Origin: CAYUYV01 sp964522525
Lineage (GTDB): Bacteria; Pseudomonadota; Alphaproteobacteria; JAJFIK01
Reading direction: 5' to 3'
NCBI GenBank assembly: GCA_964522525.1
Contig: CAZFWG010000007.1
Span: 1-64,000, forward strand
DNA: 64,000 nucleotides
Shown here: positions 37,101 to 45,204 of the stretch, piece after piece
Layout of the letters: every line of letters starts with the position of its first letter
Position numbering within the stretch: the stretch's first letter is position 1
Position numbers and translations under genes: made by a program
The notes under the pieces: model-generated
What the model saw: only the letters and a program-made list of their open reading frames with translations
The model's database searches: none
What the model was told of the DNA's origin: nothing

Positions 37101-38176
37101 CCGACCGGGAAGGGGAAGCGCTCAGCATTGTCGCGATTGAGGGTCTTGCCGGCCTTGTGGGTGAACCGTTCAGCTTGGCGTCCGGTGCCGTCGTGACCAT
37201 CGGGTCAAACGGTGACCTGACCTATGATCCGGCGGGCGCCTTTGTCGATCTGCGTCAAGGGGAAACGGCCGTGGATCGCTTCGCGGTGACGGTGGCGGAC
37301 GCGTCCGGGGCCACCGCGCCATCGGACGTGCAGGTGACGGTCCAGGGCCTCGACGCCGTGATCGGCTTCGGGCCGGCCATCACCGAAATTGCCGAGGGCG
37401 ACAGCGGCAGTGTGCCCGTGACCCTCAATGTCACGCGCAGCGGGGCACTGGATACGGAGGTCACCGTTTCCTTCGCCGTGGAAGGTTCAGGCCCCAATCC
37501 TGCCCAGGCGGATGATTTCCTGGGCGGGGCCCTGCCCTCGGGCACCGTGACCTTCGCGGCCGGTGTCGACACGGCGTTCCTCAGCTTCGAGGTTGCGGGC
37601 GACACCCTTCCGGAACCGACTGAAACTTTCCTGGTGACACTCTTCGGCGCGGAGGCCGATCAAGGTGCCGCGGTCATCGAAGGCGCTTTCCTCGGCTTCG
37701 TCATCAGCGATAACGATGAGCAGGAATTCACCCTTGTGGGCACCGAGCAACGGGATGTGCTGCGCGGCACCTTCGGTGACGACGTGATCGATGCCCGTGG
37801 CGGCAACGACATCGTCCTCGCCTCGTTCGGCGATGATGTCATTGTCGGCGGCGAGGGTAACGACCTGCTTCTGGGCGAAAGCGGAGACGACACATTCGAA
37901 GGCGGTGCGGGCGACGACATTCTGTTTGGCGGAAGCGGCGCGGATCGTTTTGTGTTTGAACCCGATGGGGGCAATGACCGGATCATCGATTTTGGTCCTG
38001 ACGATATTGCCGACCTCACGGCCTTTGTCGGCCTCACCCTGTCCGACATTCTCGACAATCTGGTCGATGGCAGTCGCGGTGTGACTTTGATCCTGAGCGA
38101 TGACACGACTGTCCAGTTCAATAATCTGGAAAGCGATGATCTCGATCCCGCCCAATTCCTGCTCGCCGATATTTGA
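34196..38176 (+). CDS. Giant secreted subtilase-fold protein with cadherin-like, Calx-beta and RTX repeats
   Basis: A 1,326-residue acidic protein. Residues about 140-600 form a subtilase-type domain: Asp170 in GALSDSFDALGG, Asn287 in SSAGN (oxyanion hole) and Ser540 in GTSAAAPHAAA. At the position of the usual catalytic His the sequence is DEGRAILQIIHDVAPGAD, giving Glu206 rather than His, as in sedolisins. Four tandem cadherin/VCBS-like repeats follow, each starting with PxAxDDxF-type sequence (about 603, 721, 839 and 938), then a Calx-beta domain (about 1050-1170) and RTX nonapeptides (about 1185-1265). There is no N-terminal signal peptide, so type I secretion through the C-terminal RTX end is likely; the exporter is not in the window. 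ATG 34226 is an alternative start. Confidence 0.9.
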   Translation: MGRGHVLGAFMAKTGSRLHGGLGDLVASPSAPGKSGFASHLTLPTVPPSLSVSPDLSARAPGSPLFAETAATVAIDAIAQPGQMTALFADLLALGLENGAAAGRLVSGLLPITALPELEALTTLHSARPALTVRSQGDVVSQGDRAVDADLARAEFGVDGTGVSVGALSDSFDALGGADADFASGDLPDEGVQVLQDFFGDTATDEGRAILQIIHDVAPGADLLYATAFGGQANFARNIERLASAGADVIIDDVTYLAEPFFQDGIPAQAVDRVVADGAVYFSSAGNTAQASYEAPFRSSGISLPSALEPGAIAHDWDPGPGIDPILAFSIRPDDSLFVSLQWDQPFASLSDQSPGAASDIDIYVVDLATGAPFRDESGDIFGSADFNIGGDPVEVFRLENDGNETLELGLVIENAGGPDPGLLKAVFFDSVDFIAEKRPELTSEFVNPTVIGHAAAEGAIAVGAAFYQNTPRFGTFPPVLNSFSAVGPSTILFDVDGNRLAQPDIRLTPQIVAPDGVDTTFFGSSDLDSTGFPNFFGTSAAAPHAAAVTALLLDANPDLSPAAVRTILQDTAIDIGAPGFDRFSGAGLIQADQAVRAALALGPENNPPVASDDVFSVQQDDVLSGSLLADNGAGGDLDPDGDPVEVVRIDGAVASAGDVFTLPSGARLTLLNDGQFTYDPAGSFVFLGAGITTEDGFTYQLSDGEALGNTAQATITVTGINDAPQAEDDELVLNGLTATAIDLFADNGNGADLDPDEDALALVAINNVVIGEGGGPVTLPSGAVVSVGTGGSVTYDPGSAVGVGAANDTVIDSFTYTAGDSGQLTDAATVTVRLSAPNDPPVAQDDFFEVLEDGTLTGNVLEDNGTGPDSDPDGDALTVALLSGPAFGTLELTEGGRFDYAPTADFFGADEFVYTLSDGVTEPVTGVVTLQVLPVNDAPLPASDLFMTDEETPLSGNLFDDNGFGVDTDREGEALSIVAIEGLAGLVGEPFSLASGAVVTIGSNGDLTYDPAGAFVDLRQGETAVDRFAVTVADASGATAPSDVQVTVQGLDAVIGFGPAITEIAEGDSGSVPVTLNVTRSGALDTEVTVSFAVEGSGPNPAQADDFLGGALPSGTVTFAAGVDTAFLSFEVAGDTLPEPTETFLVTLFGAEADQGAAVIEGAFLGFVISDNDEQEFTLVGTEQRDVLRGTFGDDVIDARGGNDIVLASFGDDVIVGGEGNDLLLGESGDDTFEGGAGDDILFGGSGADRFVFEPDGGNDRIIDFGPDDIADLTAFVGLTLSDILDNLVDGSRGVTLILSDDTTVQFNNLESDDLDPAQFLLADI

Positions 38177-38243
38177 CGGGTCGGGGAAAGCATGAAAGCG
38201 TGGCCTCCTGCGGGCACGGTTTTCCATGAAGGGCTAAGCGGTT

Positions 38244-39269
38244 ATGTTCAGACGCATTCTCCTGACCATTTTTCTGGGCATTGTCTTTGTCGGTCTGGTG
38301 GCGTTGGGCCTCGCCATCTATGGCAGCCGGGACCTCGATCCGAGCGAACTTGAGGCCCGCTATACGAACGAGACCTCCCGCTTCGTCACCGTGGATGGCG
38401 TGCGTTTTCACCTGCAGGAAACGGGAACCCCCTCGCCCGATCAACCGAGCCTCGTCCTGATCCACGGTTTCGGGGCCCATCTGCAGACCTGGGATGCCTG
38501 GGTGGCGGGCCTTGAGGATCAGTTCCATATTGTGCGTTTCGATCTGCCCGGCCATGGCCTGACCGGGCCCGACCCGTCCGGTGACTACTCCAACGACCGC
38601 ACCGTCGAAATCCTCTCCAAGCTGATGGATGAGATCGACCTTGGCCAGATCGTGCCGGTCGGCAATTCCCTGGGCGGGCTTTTGGCCTGGCGCCTCGCGG
38701 ATGCCTATCCCGAGCGGGTGGCGGCCCAGGTCCTGATCGCGCCGGGTGGCGTGCTCGCCGAAGGGGCGGTGCCGGGTGAGGCCGGCGACGTCCCCGCCTG
38801 GTTCGGTTTCATCCGCTTCGTGTTGCCGAAGGCCATGATCCGGGGACTCCTCGACAGTCTTTATGGGGACAAGAGCCGCATCACGCCCGATCTGGTCACC
38901 CGCTACCATGAAATGCTGCGTCGAAAGGGCAATCGAGAGGCGCTTCTCACCCGCATGCGGGGCTTTGTTCTGGCGCGGCCCGAACCGGTCCTCCAAGGTA
39001 TTGACGTGCCGAGCCTTGTCATTTGGGGAACGGAAGATCGCATTCTGCCGCTGGAACAGGCGGAGGTGTTCGATGCCAATCTGCCCGATGTGAAGACGGT
39101 GGACATGGAAGGTGTGGGCCATATGCCCATGGAGGAGGCCCCGGCGGCGTCCCTCGCCATTTTCCGTCAGTTCTGGGACAAAGTGGCCTCACAGACTCTG
39201 GAGCAGGCGGTCCCGCCAATCGCTGACGAGGAAGAGGCGGATCCGGAGGATCTCCCGATCCGCCTTTAG
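38244..39269 (+). CDS. Alpha/beta-hydrolase with N-terminal membrane anchor
   Basis: A 341-residue hydrolase. The N-terminus is one hydrophobic helix (about 4-25, ILLTIFLGIVFVGLVALGLAI-like), which should hold the enzyme at the periplasmic face of the inner membrane. The fold's elements are clear: LVLIHGFGAHLQTWDAWV (oxyanion hole), nucleophile elbow GNSLGG with Ser142, acid in IWGTEDRIL and His in GVGHMPMEEAP. The substrate is unknown; esterase and epoxide hydrolase relatives share these motifs. A charged Glu/Asp-rich tail ends the protein. It follows the subtilase-fold gene by 67 bases and converges with the trans-sulfuration gene 4 bases away. Confidence 0.9.
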   Translation: MFRRILLTIFLGIVFVGLVALGLAIYGSRDLDPSELEARYTNETSRFVTVDGVRFHLQETGTPSPDQPSLVLIHGFGAHLQTWDAWVAGLEDQFHIVRFDLPGHGLTGPDPSGDYSNDRTVEILSKLMDEIDLGQIVPVGNSLGGLLAWRLADAYPERVAAQVLIAPGGVLAEGAVPGEAGDVPAWFGFIRFVLPKAMIRGLLDSLYGDKSRITPDLVTRYHEMLRRKGNREALLTRMRGFVLARPEPVLQGIDVPSLVIWGTEDRILPLEQAEVFDANLPDVKTVDMEGVGHMPMEEAPAASLAIFRQFWDKVASQTLEQAVPPIADEEEADPEDLPIRL

Positions 39270-39273
39270 GGTT

Positions 39274-40560
39274 TCAGACCGCCTTCAAGGCCTGATCCAG
39301 GTCGGCAATCAGATCCGACGGGTGCTCGACGCCGACGGAAATCCGCATCATCGCCGGCGTGATGCCGATCTCGGCAAGGGTCTGGGGCCCCAGGTCCGAA
39401 TGGGTCGTGCTGTAGGGATGGGAAATCAGGGTTTCCGTCCCGCCGAGACTGACCGCCAGTTTGATGACTTCGAGCCTGTCAAGCATGCGGAAGGAATCGG
39501 CCTCGTCCCCATGGATCTCGAAGGCGAATGTCGATCCCGGTGAGGAGCATTGCTTGTTGTAGAGCTCGTAATTGAGGTCGGTCTTCTCCAGGAAGCCCAG
39601 ATAGTGGACCTTGGCGACCTTCGGGTGATCGGCCAGATATTCGGCGACCTGGCGGGCGTTTTTCATCGCCGCCGTCATGCGCAGTTTCAGGGTTTCAAGG
39701 CTGCGCATGACAAGCCAACCCGTATGGGGGTCCGCCATGGTGCCAAGGCCCGTCCGCATACGGCGCACCGGCCAGAGCATTTCCCGCGACCCGAGACAGG
39801 CGCCGGCGACCAGGTCTGAATGTCCGCCCACATATTTGGTCAGGGAATAGACCACCAGATCGCAGCCATGCTGAAGCGGGTGTTGCCACAGGGGGCCCAG
39901 AAAGGTGTTGTCGACGATCACGGGCGGCCGGTGCCCTTGCTGCTCGCCAAGACGATTGGCCGTCTCGACACAATGGGCGAGATCCACAAGCCCATTGGTG
40001 GGATTGCCGGGGGTCTCCACCATGATGGCGCCGATGCGGCCCCGGGCGCGGGCCCGTTCGATGGCCTCGTCAAAACGACGGGTACAGCCGATCCCCAGAA
40101 AGGCTTCCGCCTGGATACCGAATTCCGGCAGGGTGCGTTGGATGAGGCCCTGGGTGCCGCCATAGATCGGCGCGCTGTAGACCACTACATCGCCGGGGCG
40201 CACGAAGGTCCACAAGGTCGTGGAGATGGCGGACATGCCGCTTGAGAACACAAGCCCCGCCTCGGAGTCTTCCCACAGGGCCAAACGGTCTTCCAGGACC
40301 TCCAGGTCCGGATTGTTCATCCGTGAATAGATCAGCCCCGGTTCCGCCTCCGGCCGTGCTTCCCGCCCCGAATTGAGGGCGAAGAAATCCTTGCCGTCCT
40401 GGGCGGTTCGGAACACGAAGGTCGAGGTCTGAAAGACCGGAATCTTCAGGGAGCCTTCCGACAAATGCGGATCATATCCATACCCCATCATCATGGTTTC
40501 CGGGTGAAGGGCGTGACCTGCGACCGCGCGCTTCCGATAGGTTTTGTCTCTGCTGTGCAT
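39274..40560 (-). CDS. PLP-dependent trans-sulfuration enzyme (cystathionine gamma-synthase / methionine gamma-lyase family)
   Basis: A 428-residue PLP enzyme of the Cys/Met metabolism family. The PLP-lysine is Lys242 in YSLTKYVGGHSDL, and family segments include YSRMNNPDLEVLEDRLALWE, SSGMSAISTTLWTFVRPGD, ETPGNPTNG and SLGGTETLISHP. The substrate-binding YSR tyrosine is present. It could make cystathionine or homocysteine, or cleave methionine; sequence alone does not decide. The N-terminus is about 20 residues longer than E. coli MetB. The start at 40560 has GGAGGTG immediately upstream in the mRNA. A single gene, separated by 347 bases from the next leftward gene. Confidence 0.92.
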   Translation of the reverse strand: MHSRDKTYRKRAVAGHALHPETMMMGYGYDPHLSEGSLKIPVFQTSTFVFRTAQDGKDFFALNSGREARPEAEPGLIYSRMNNPDLEVLEDRLALWEDSEAGLVFSSGMSAISTTLWTFVRPGDVVVYSAPIYGGTQGLIQRTLPEFGIQAEAFLGIGCTRRFDEAIERARARGRIGAIMVETPGNPTNGLVDLAHCVETANRLGEQQGHRPPVIVDNTFLGPLWQHPLQHGCDLVVYSLTKYVGGHSDLVAGACLGSREMLWPVRRMRTGLGTMADPHTGWLVMRSLETLKLRMTAAMKNARQVAEYLADHPKVAKVHYLGFLEKTDLNYELYNKQCSSPGSTFAFEIHGDEADSFRMLDRLEVIKLAVSLGGTETLISHPYSTTHSDLGPQTLAEIGITPAMMRISVGVEHPSDLIADLDQALKAV

Positions 40561-40907
40561 GGAGGTGTCTCGCTCGCTGGCGCCCGCGTCCGGGCGCGGC
40601 TCCGGGATCGAAGAACTTGGGCGTTTCCAGGGTCGATCGACTGCCGATCCGAAGCGATGAACAAGAGTCTCATTTCATCCCCAAGGATCGGGCGCGGTAC
40701 GACCTACCCATTCACACCTCTATCATGTTTTTTGGGCGCTCCCTATCGCCAATCCACCGCATGGATCCTCCGCTTCTACTGAACAAATCATGAAACGGGG
40801 CGTCAGATGCGCGGCATGCCGTGCCGGTCCGGCCCGCGCCGTGAAACTCAGATGACGGATTTGTGTCGCGGCGCGCACCAGGAACACGGAGCCTGCCCGT
40901 CTCGCGA
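40561..40907. other. Intergenic region, 347 bases, no gene recognised
   Basis: Both flanking genes are leftward. I looked for a SAM-II-type riboswitch upstream of the trans-sulfuration gene on the minus strand and for tRNA-like sequence, and saw neither convincingly. Some GC-rich inverted sequence (around 40580-40610, GCCCGCGTCCGGGCGCGG) could form a hairpin but has no T-run. The region presumably holds the promoter for the gene ending at 39274. Confidence 0.4.
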
Positions 40908-41792
40908 TCAGCCCCGTGCGGCTTCGACATTCGCCGCGAAATCACCGATCAGGCGTTCATAGATCGGAGCGTTGGCGCGTGTCATGTCATGGCCAAGCCC
41001 AGGGATGCGTTCCATGCGGGCATGGGACACGTAGCTCGCCGTGCGCAGGCCCGCCTCCACGGGAACCAGCGGATCGTCATCCCCATGAATGACCATGGTG
41101 GGCGCCGTGACCGTCTGAAGGAGGGGGCCACGGGGCGGGGATGCCAGGATCGCCACGATCTGGCGCGCGGACCCTTGGGGACACAGGCTGCGGTCGATGG
41201 CGGCCTCGGCCAGGGCCCGGAGTTCCGCCTGGCCCGCGCCATAGGCGGGGCTGCCGATCAGTTCCCAGAAGCGGATATGGGCCTCGACACATGCTTCCCG
41301 GTCATTGGGGTCCGGCGGCGGCTGCATCAGGGCGGCGACGACATCTTCGCGTCCCTGGGGCAGATCCGGATCGCCGGTGCTGGACATGATTGAAATCAGG
41401 CTGCGGACGCGTTGCGGATAGTGGCCGGCGAAGGCCTGGGCGATCATGCCGCCCATGGAGGCGCCCACGATATGGGCGGAGGAGATGCCCAGGGCATCGA
41501 GAACCCCGACGGCGTCGGCGGCCATGTCGTCGATGCGATAGGGCGGCGCGGCCAGATCATCCATGGACGCCGGCGAGGGCACACCGAGATGATCGAGCTT
41601 GCTGCTCAGGCCCGCATCCCGATTGTCCATCCGGATGACCCGGAAGCCGCGCCCGATCAGCCCGTCCACCAGCGGCGCCTGCCAATGCAGCAACTGGCAG
41701 GCAAAGCCCATGATCAAGAGAATGGGCGCGCCGTCGGGCGGACCCTGGTCCAGGATTTCGATTTCCAAACCGTTCGCGCTGACGCGGGCCAT
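40908..41792 (-). CDS. Alpha/beta-hydrolase
   Basis: A 294-residue soluble hydrolase. The catalytic elements are Ser112 in VGASMGGMIAQ, Asp in IHGDDDPLVP and His in GLGHDMTRA; the oxyanion loop is MGFACQLLHWQ. The MDNRDAGLSSKLD segment is frequent in the haloperoxidase/epoxide-hydrolase-like branch. Substrate unknown. The start at 41792 has GGGAGGA upstream in the mRNA. It is divergent from the DsbA-fold isomerase gene by 117 bases. Confidence 0.88.
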   Translation of the reverse strand: MARVSANGLEIEILDQGPPDGAPILLIMGFACQLLHWQAPLVDGLIGRGFRVIRMDNRDAGLSSKLDHLGVPSPASMDDLAAPPYRIDDMAADAVGVLDALGISSAHIVGASMGGMIAQAFAGHYPQRVRSLISIMSSTGDPDLPQGREDVVAALMQPPPDPNDREACVEAHIRFWELIGSPAYGAGQAELRALAEAAIDRSLCPQGSARQIVAILASPPRGPLLQTVTAPTMVIHGDDDPLVPVEAGLRTASYVSHARMERIPGLGHDMTRANAPIYERLIGDFAANVEAARG

Positions 41793-41909
41793 GGCATCCT
41801 CCCGTTTATTGATGGTTCAAGGACAGCATGGCGGCAGGCCCGCCCCCTGGGCAAGGGAGAAAGGCGAGGCTAGTCTGGGCATACGAAGAAGCGATGGAGG
41901 AGACGCCCC

Positions 41910-42563
41910 GTGACCTTGTCCTTTGATCTGTTCTGGTCGTTTCGCAGCCCCTATTCCTATTTGGCCACGGGCCGCATCATGGAGCTGGAACGGGACTATG
42001 ATTTGACCGTCCGTGTCCGTCCCGTCTATCCGCTCGCGGTACGGGTGAAAGACTATTTCAAGACCATCGACCCGCGCTGGGTGCACTATGTGATCATGGA
42101 TGTGGCCCGGGTGGCCGACCATCTGGGCATTCCCTTCGCTCCGCCCTCGCCCGATCCCATCGTGATGAATATGAAAACGGGCGATGTGCCCGAGGAACAG
42201 CCCTATATCCACCGCTTGATGCGCCTCGGCATCGTGGCCGGGGAACAAGGGCGGGGCCTCGCCTTTGTCGATTCCGTGAGCCGCATGGTCTGGTCCGGCC
42301 AGGTCCAGAATTGGGATCAGGGAACGACATTCCGGGATTGGATCGCCAAGGACGGTTTTGATCTTGAGGCCCTGGAGGCCCGTGTTGCACAGGACCCGGA
42401 TCGTCTCGATGCTGTCGTCGTCGAGAACGAAGAGGCGCAGGCCGCGTCGGGCCATTGGGGGGTGCCGTTGATGGTCTTCGAGGGCGAGCCCTTTTTCGGT
42501 CAGGACAGGCTCGACCTCCTGCTGTGGCGGATGAAAAGCCGGGGCCTGAAAGAGCGCGCTTGA
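41910..42563 (+). CDS. DsbA-fold protein, 2-hydroxychromene-2-carboxylate isomerase-like
   Basis: A 217-residue soluble protein of the kappa-class GST/DsbA fold. The N-terminal FDLFWSFRSPYSYLATGRI has Ser in place of a CxxC, as in glutathione-dependent hydroxychromene-carboxylate isomerases of naphthalene pathways; the C-terminal part (HWGVPLMVFEGEPFFGQDRLDLLLWRM) is the conserved end. The bacterial homologues usually act in glutathione-dependent detoxification of unknown compounds. GTG 41910 is the start, preceded by GGAGGAG at about 41896-41902. A single gene between two divergently placed hydrolases. Confidence 0.87.
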   Translation: MTLSFDLFWSFRSPYSYLATGRIMELERDYDLTVRVRPVYPLAVRVKDYFKTIDPRWVHYVIMDVARVADHLGIPFAPPSPDPIVMNMKTGDVPEEQPYIHRLMRLGIVAGEQGRGLAFVDSVSRMVWSGQVQNWDQGTTFRDWIAKDGFDLEALEARVAQDPDRLDAVVVENEEAQAASGHWGVPLMVFEGEPFFGQDRLDLLLWRMKSRGLKERA

Positions 42564-42627
42564 GGCACCTGCAGTCCTGAGCGCAGGCGCGGCGCCCAGC
42601 AGCGGAATGGATCCCTCCGGGACGGGC

Positions 42628-43566
42628 TCAAGCGTTGTTCAGGGCTTCTCCCAGAGCCGTGCCGGCGGCGGTCACCGCGGCCTGGGCCTCTTCGATCAGG
42701 CCGGCCATGGTGAAAAAGCCGTGGATCAGGCCCGGATAATCAAGATGGGTCACGGCCACACCGGCCTCGGCCAGTTTCTCCGCATAGGCACGGCCTTCGT
42801 CCCGCAACGGGTCATATTCCGCGGTCACCACATAGGCCGGCGCCAGACCTGAGACATCGGCGGCGCATAAGGGCGAGACGCGGGGGTCCTTGATCAGGTC
42901 GGGGTCCTGAACATATTGGGCCACGAACCATTCCATGCCCGCTTTTTCGAGCAGATAGCCCTCGGCCAGGGCGGTCATGGAGGCCGTCTCGGGCAGGGCT
43001 TCCGTCACCGGATAAATCAGCAGCTGATAGGCCAGTTTGACACCGATCTGCTTGGCCTGTTGGGCCACAGCGGCGGCGAGGTTGCCGCCGGCGGAATCGC
43101 CCCCCACCGCGATGGCGTTGGGGTCGATCCCCAGATCGGCGGCGGCCCGTTGGACATGGCGCACGGCCGCGACCGCATCATCGAAGGCGGCCGGAAACGG
43201 GTTCTCGGGCGCCAAACGGTAATCGACCGAAACGACCCGGCACCCGCTCGCCGTGGCAAGCTGACGACACAGGCTGTCATGGGTATCGAGATCCCCGATC
43301 ACCCAACCGCCGCCGTGAAAATAGACGAGACCGGGAACGACAGGCGCCGCCGCGATCGGACTGTAGATGCGGATCGGGATGTCGCCGGCGGGACCCGAGA
43401 AATGTGTGTTCTCGACTTTGCCGATGGGACTGTCCCGGGTGTCCATGGCTTCGGACATGGCCTTATAGAGGCCGCGGGCGTCCTGGGCGGACAGGGTGTG
43501 AATCGGCGGCTGAGGATTTTCCGCCAATTGGGCGAGGATGGCTTGAACCTGCGGGTTGAGCGTCAT
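42628..43566 (-). CDS. Alpha/beta-hydrolase of the hormone-sensitive lipase (HSL) family
   Basis: A 312-residue esterase. The HSL oxyanion-hole motif HGGGW is at 84-88, the nucleophile elbow GDSAGG has Ser158, and the acid/His pair is in TAEYDPLRDEG and LIHGFFTM. The cap at the N-terminus (about 1-50) is of normal length. HSL-type enzymes hydrolyse short- and medium-chain esters; the physiological substrate is unknown. It is one of three alpha/beta-hydrolases in five kilobases, each of a different branch, so recent duplication is unlikely. It converges with the DsbA-fold gene; 64 bases separate them. Confidence 0.93.
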   Translation of the reverse strand: MTLNPQVQAILAQLAENPQPPIHTLSAQDARGLYKAMSEAMDTRDSPIGKVENTHFSGPAGDIPIRIYSPIAAAPVVPGLVYFHGGGWVIGDLDTHDSLCRQLATASGCRVVSVDYRLAPENPFPAAFDDAVAAVRHVQRAAADLGIDPNAIAVGGDSAGGNLAAAVAQQAKQIGVKLAYQLLIYPVTEALPETASMTALAEGYLLEKAGMEWFVAQYVQDPDLIKDPRVSPLCAADVSGLAPAYVVTAEYDPLRDEGRAYAEKLAEAGVAVTHLDYPGLIHGFFTMAGLIEEAQAAVTAAGTALGEALNNA

Positions 43567-43779
43567 GCGGGGCCCGTCTCTTTGTTACCGGGGTTCGTAT
43601 CTTTAATCAGCACCCCCCAGTGGCGCAAGCGCTTCACGCCCCGCCGCCACAAGCGGCCTGGATCGGTGTTTTGAAGGATTGCGGTCCGGCATCGGGCCGT
43701 CATGAGGGACGTGGTTTTGACGCTTCAGTCCCAATTTGCGGTGCGCTCGCCACTTAAGCGTCCGAGCCCCAAAAAGGCA

Positions 43780-44343
43780 CTAGTTCCCGAAAAACCGCAC
43801 ACCCATGAGCGCCGAAACGCTCAAGATCCAAATGAAGAGGGCGATCTGCCAGACAAAGAGGGCGAAACGGTCAAAGGCCCGGAAGCTTTCTTCTTCTTCC
43901 GCATTCGCGCTGATCGTGACGGACGGCTCCCCGCGCGCGAGGGCATCCTCTTCCGCTTCCGCAAGGCGCAACAGATCGGTGGAGCTGTCAAAACCGACCG
44001 TGTCTTTCAAGACGTCCTCGAGCGCCAAGGCATCCTGGAATTCCTGGTCGAAACGCTTGGGATGATTCACGGTCAGATTGCGCCAGAGATCGACGGCCAT
44101 CATCGCACTGACCAGCGCCTGGACGGGCCGGCCGGATTCCACAAGCTCCAGCGATAAAAGACGAAGATGGAGCGCGAGCGCCGGGCCATAGCGGTCAGGA
44201 TTGCGCCTGGCCAGCCGACGCAGGGTGCGCAAGGTGCGCCGCAACTGGCCCACCGCCGGCCTTTCAGGCCGATAGCCGACGCTCAAGGCCAGGAGAACGA
44301 ACAGGGCCAACATCAGCAACGTCAAAACGGGGTGAAACGACAT
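43780..44343 (-). CDS. Bitopic membrane protein of unknown function
   Basis: A 187-residue protein with one hydrophobic helix at each end (about 6-22, LTLLMLALFVLLAL; and about 163-183, LFVWQIALFIWILSVSALMG). The middle is soluble and helical, with Arg-rich RRTLRTLRRLARRNPDRYG and an NHPKRFDQEF-type segment reminiscent of TPR hairpins, though no repeat is clear. The start is chosen at 44343 because the longer frame (to 44526) begins with Pro- and Cys-rich sequence and no ribosome site. I do not recognise a family. It stands alone, 265 bases from the divergent CMD gene and 213 bases from the HSL esterase. Confidence 0.6.
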   Translation of the reverse strand: MSFHPVLTLLMLALFVLLALSVGYRPERPAVGQLRRTLRTLRRLARRNPDRYGPALALHLRLLSLELVESGRPVQALVSAMMAVDLWRNLTVNHPKRFDQEFQDALALEDVLKDTVGFDSSTDLLRLAEAEEDALARGEPSVTISANAEEEESFRAFDRFALFVWQIALFIWILSVSALMGVRFFGN

Positions 44344-44608
44344 GCCCAATTGAGTCCAAGCGTAGTGCGACAGAGGGGGAACCGGCCTTAAACAGGTGGC
44401 CGGATGCACCTGCTCAAGTGTAGCGTCCGTCCGCAAGAGGGCAAACCTCTGCCGGCGCGGCGCTTCCGCCGGGGATGGCGGGTTGAGTCCTCGGTAAAGC
44501 AAGGGGCATGCCACGGGCTGCCGCATTGATGCCTTGGGGTTCCCCGATGCAGAATAAGCCCCAATATCTAGGCCGATTGTCCAGTTCCCAGATCAAGAAG
44601 GAAAACCC

Positions 44609-45175
44609 ATGGCCCGTATCCCGTATATCGATCCCGAAAATGCCCCCGAACCCGTCGCCCAGTTGCTGGAGGACCTGCCTCCCCTCAACATCTTCATGAT
44701 GATGGCCCATACCGGCCAGACGTTGCGCGACTTTGTTCGACTGGGGAACAGAATTCTCTTTGAGGGAACCTTGGACCCGATCCTGAGGGAACTGGCCATC
44801 CTTAGGGTCGGTCACCTGTCGGGCGCGGCCTACGAAATCCATCATCACCGGGCGATCGCCCGCCAGCTCGAGATCCCGGCCCGCAAGATCGAGGCGGTCG
44901 AGCGCGGCGGTTCGGCCGCCATCTTCACGGAGTTGGAGCGGCTTGTTCTCCTGTTTGTCGATGACGTGGTCCGCAATGTCCGGGCCGGGGATCAAACCTT
45001 CGCTCCGCTCACGAAGCACCTCAACCATTCCCAGATTCAGGAGCTTGTGCTGACGATCGGCTACTACATGATGGTTGCCCGCTTCCTGGAGACATTTGAC
45101 GTGGATCTGGAGGAGGATCGCACCACGGGTCTTGACGTCACCGGCAACGCTCTCAAGGATGCGGCCCAGGAATAA
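44609..45175 (+). CDS. Carboxymuconolactone decarboxylase (CMD) family protein
   Basis: A 188-residue helical protein of the AhpD/CMD superfamily. The typical core is present as ILRVGHLSGAAYEIHHHRAIAR, with two histidines but no CxxC; it therefore belongs to the 4-carboxymuconolactone-decarboxylase-like branch and not to the thiol peroxidase-reductase AhpD branch. The C-terminal half (LTIGYYMMVARFLETFDVDLE) fits the same family. Such genes often sit with degradation enzymes. It lies 29 bases upstream of a GST-like gene, with which it is probably co-transcribed. AAGGAAAAC precedes the ATG. Confidence 0.9.
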   Translation: MARIPYIDPENAPEPVAQLLEDLPPLNIFMMMAHTGQTLRDFVRLGNRILFEGTLDPILRELAILRVGHLSGAAYEIHHHRAIARQLEIPARKIEAVERGGSAAIFTELERLVLLFVDDVVRNVRAGDQTFAPLTKHLNHSQIQELVLTIGYYMMVARFLETFDVDLEEDRTTGLDVTGNALKDAAQE

Positions 45176-45204
45176 CACCCGGACAAGACAAGAAGGGGCA
45201 GAGC

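Noticed and set aside
40561..40907. SAM-responsive riboswitch upstream of the trans-sulfuration gene
   Set aside because: I could not find the conserved SAM-II pseudoknot bases on the minus strand, so no riboswitch is claimed.
38244..43566. Recent duplication of alpha/beta-hydrolase genes
   Set aside because: The three enzymes differ in elbow motif (GNSLGG, GASMGG, GDSAGG), length and anchoring, so they are separate branches.
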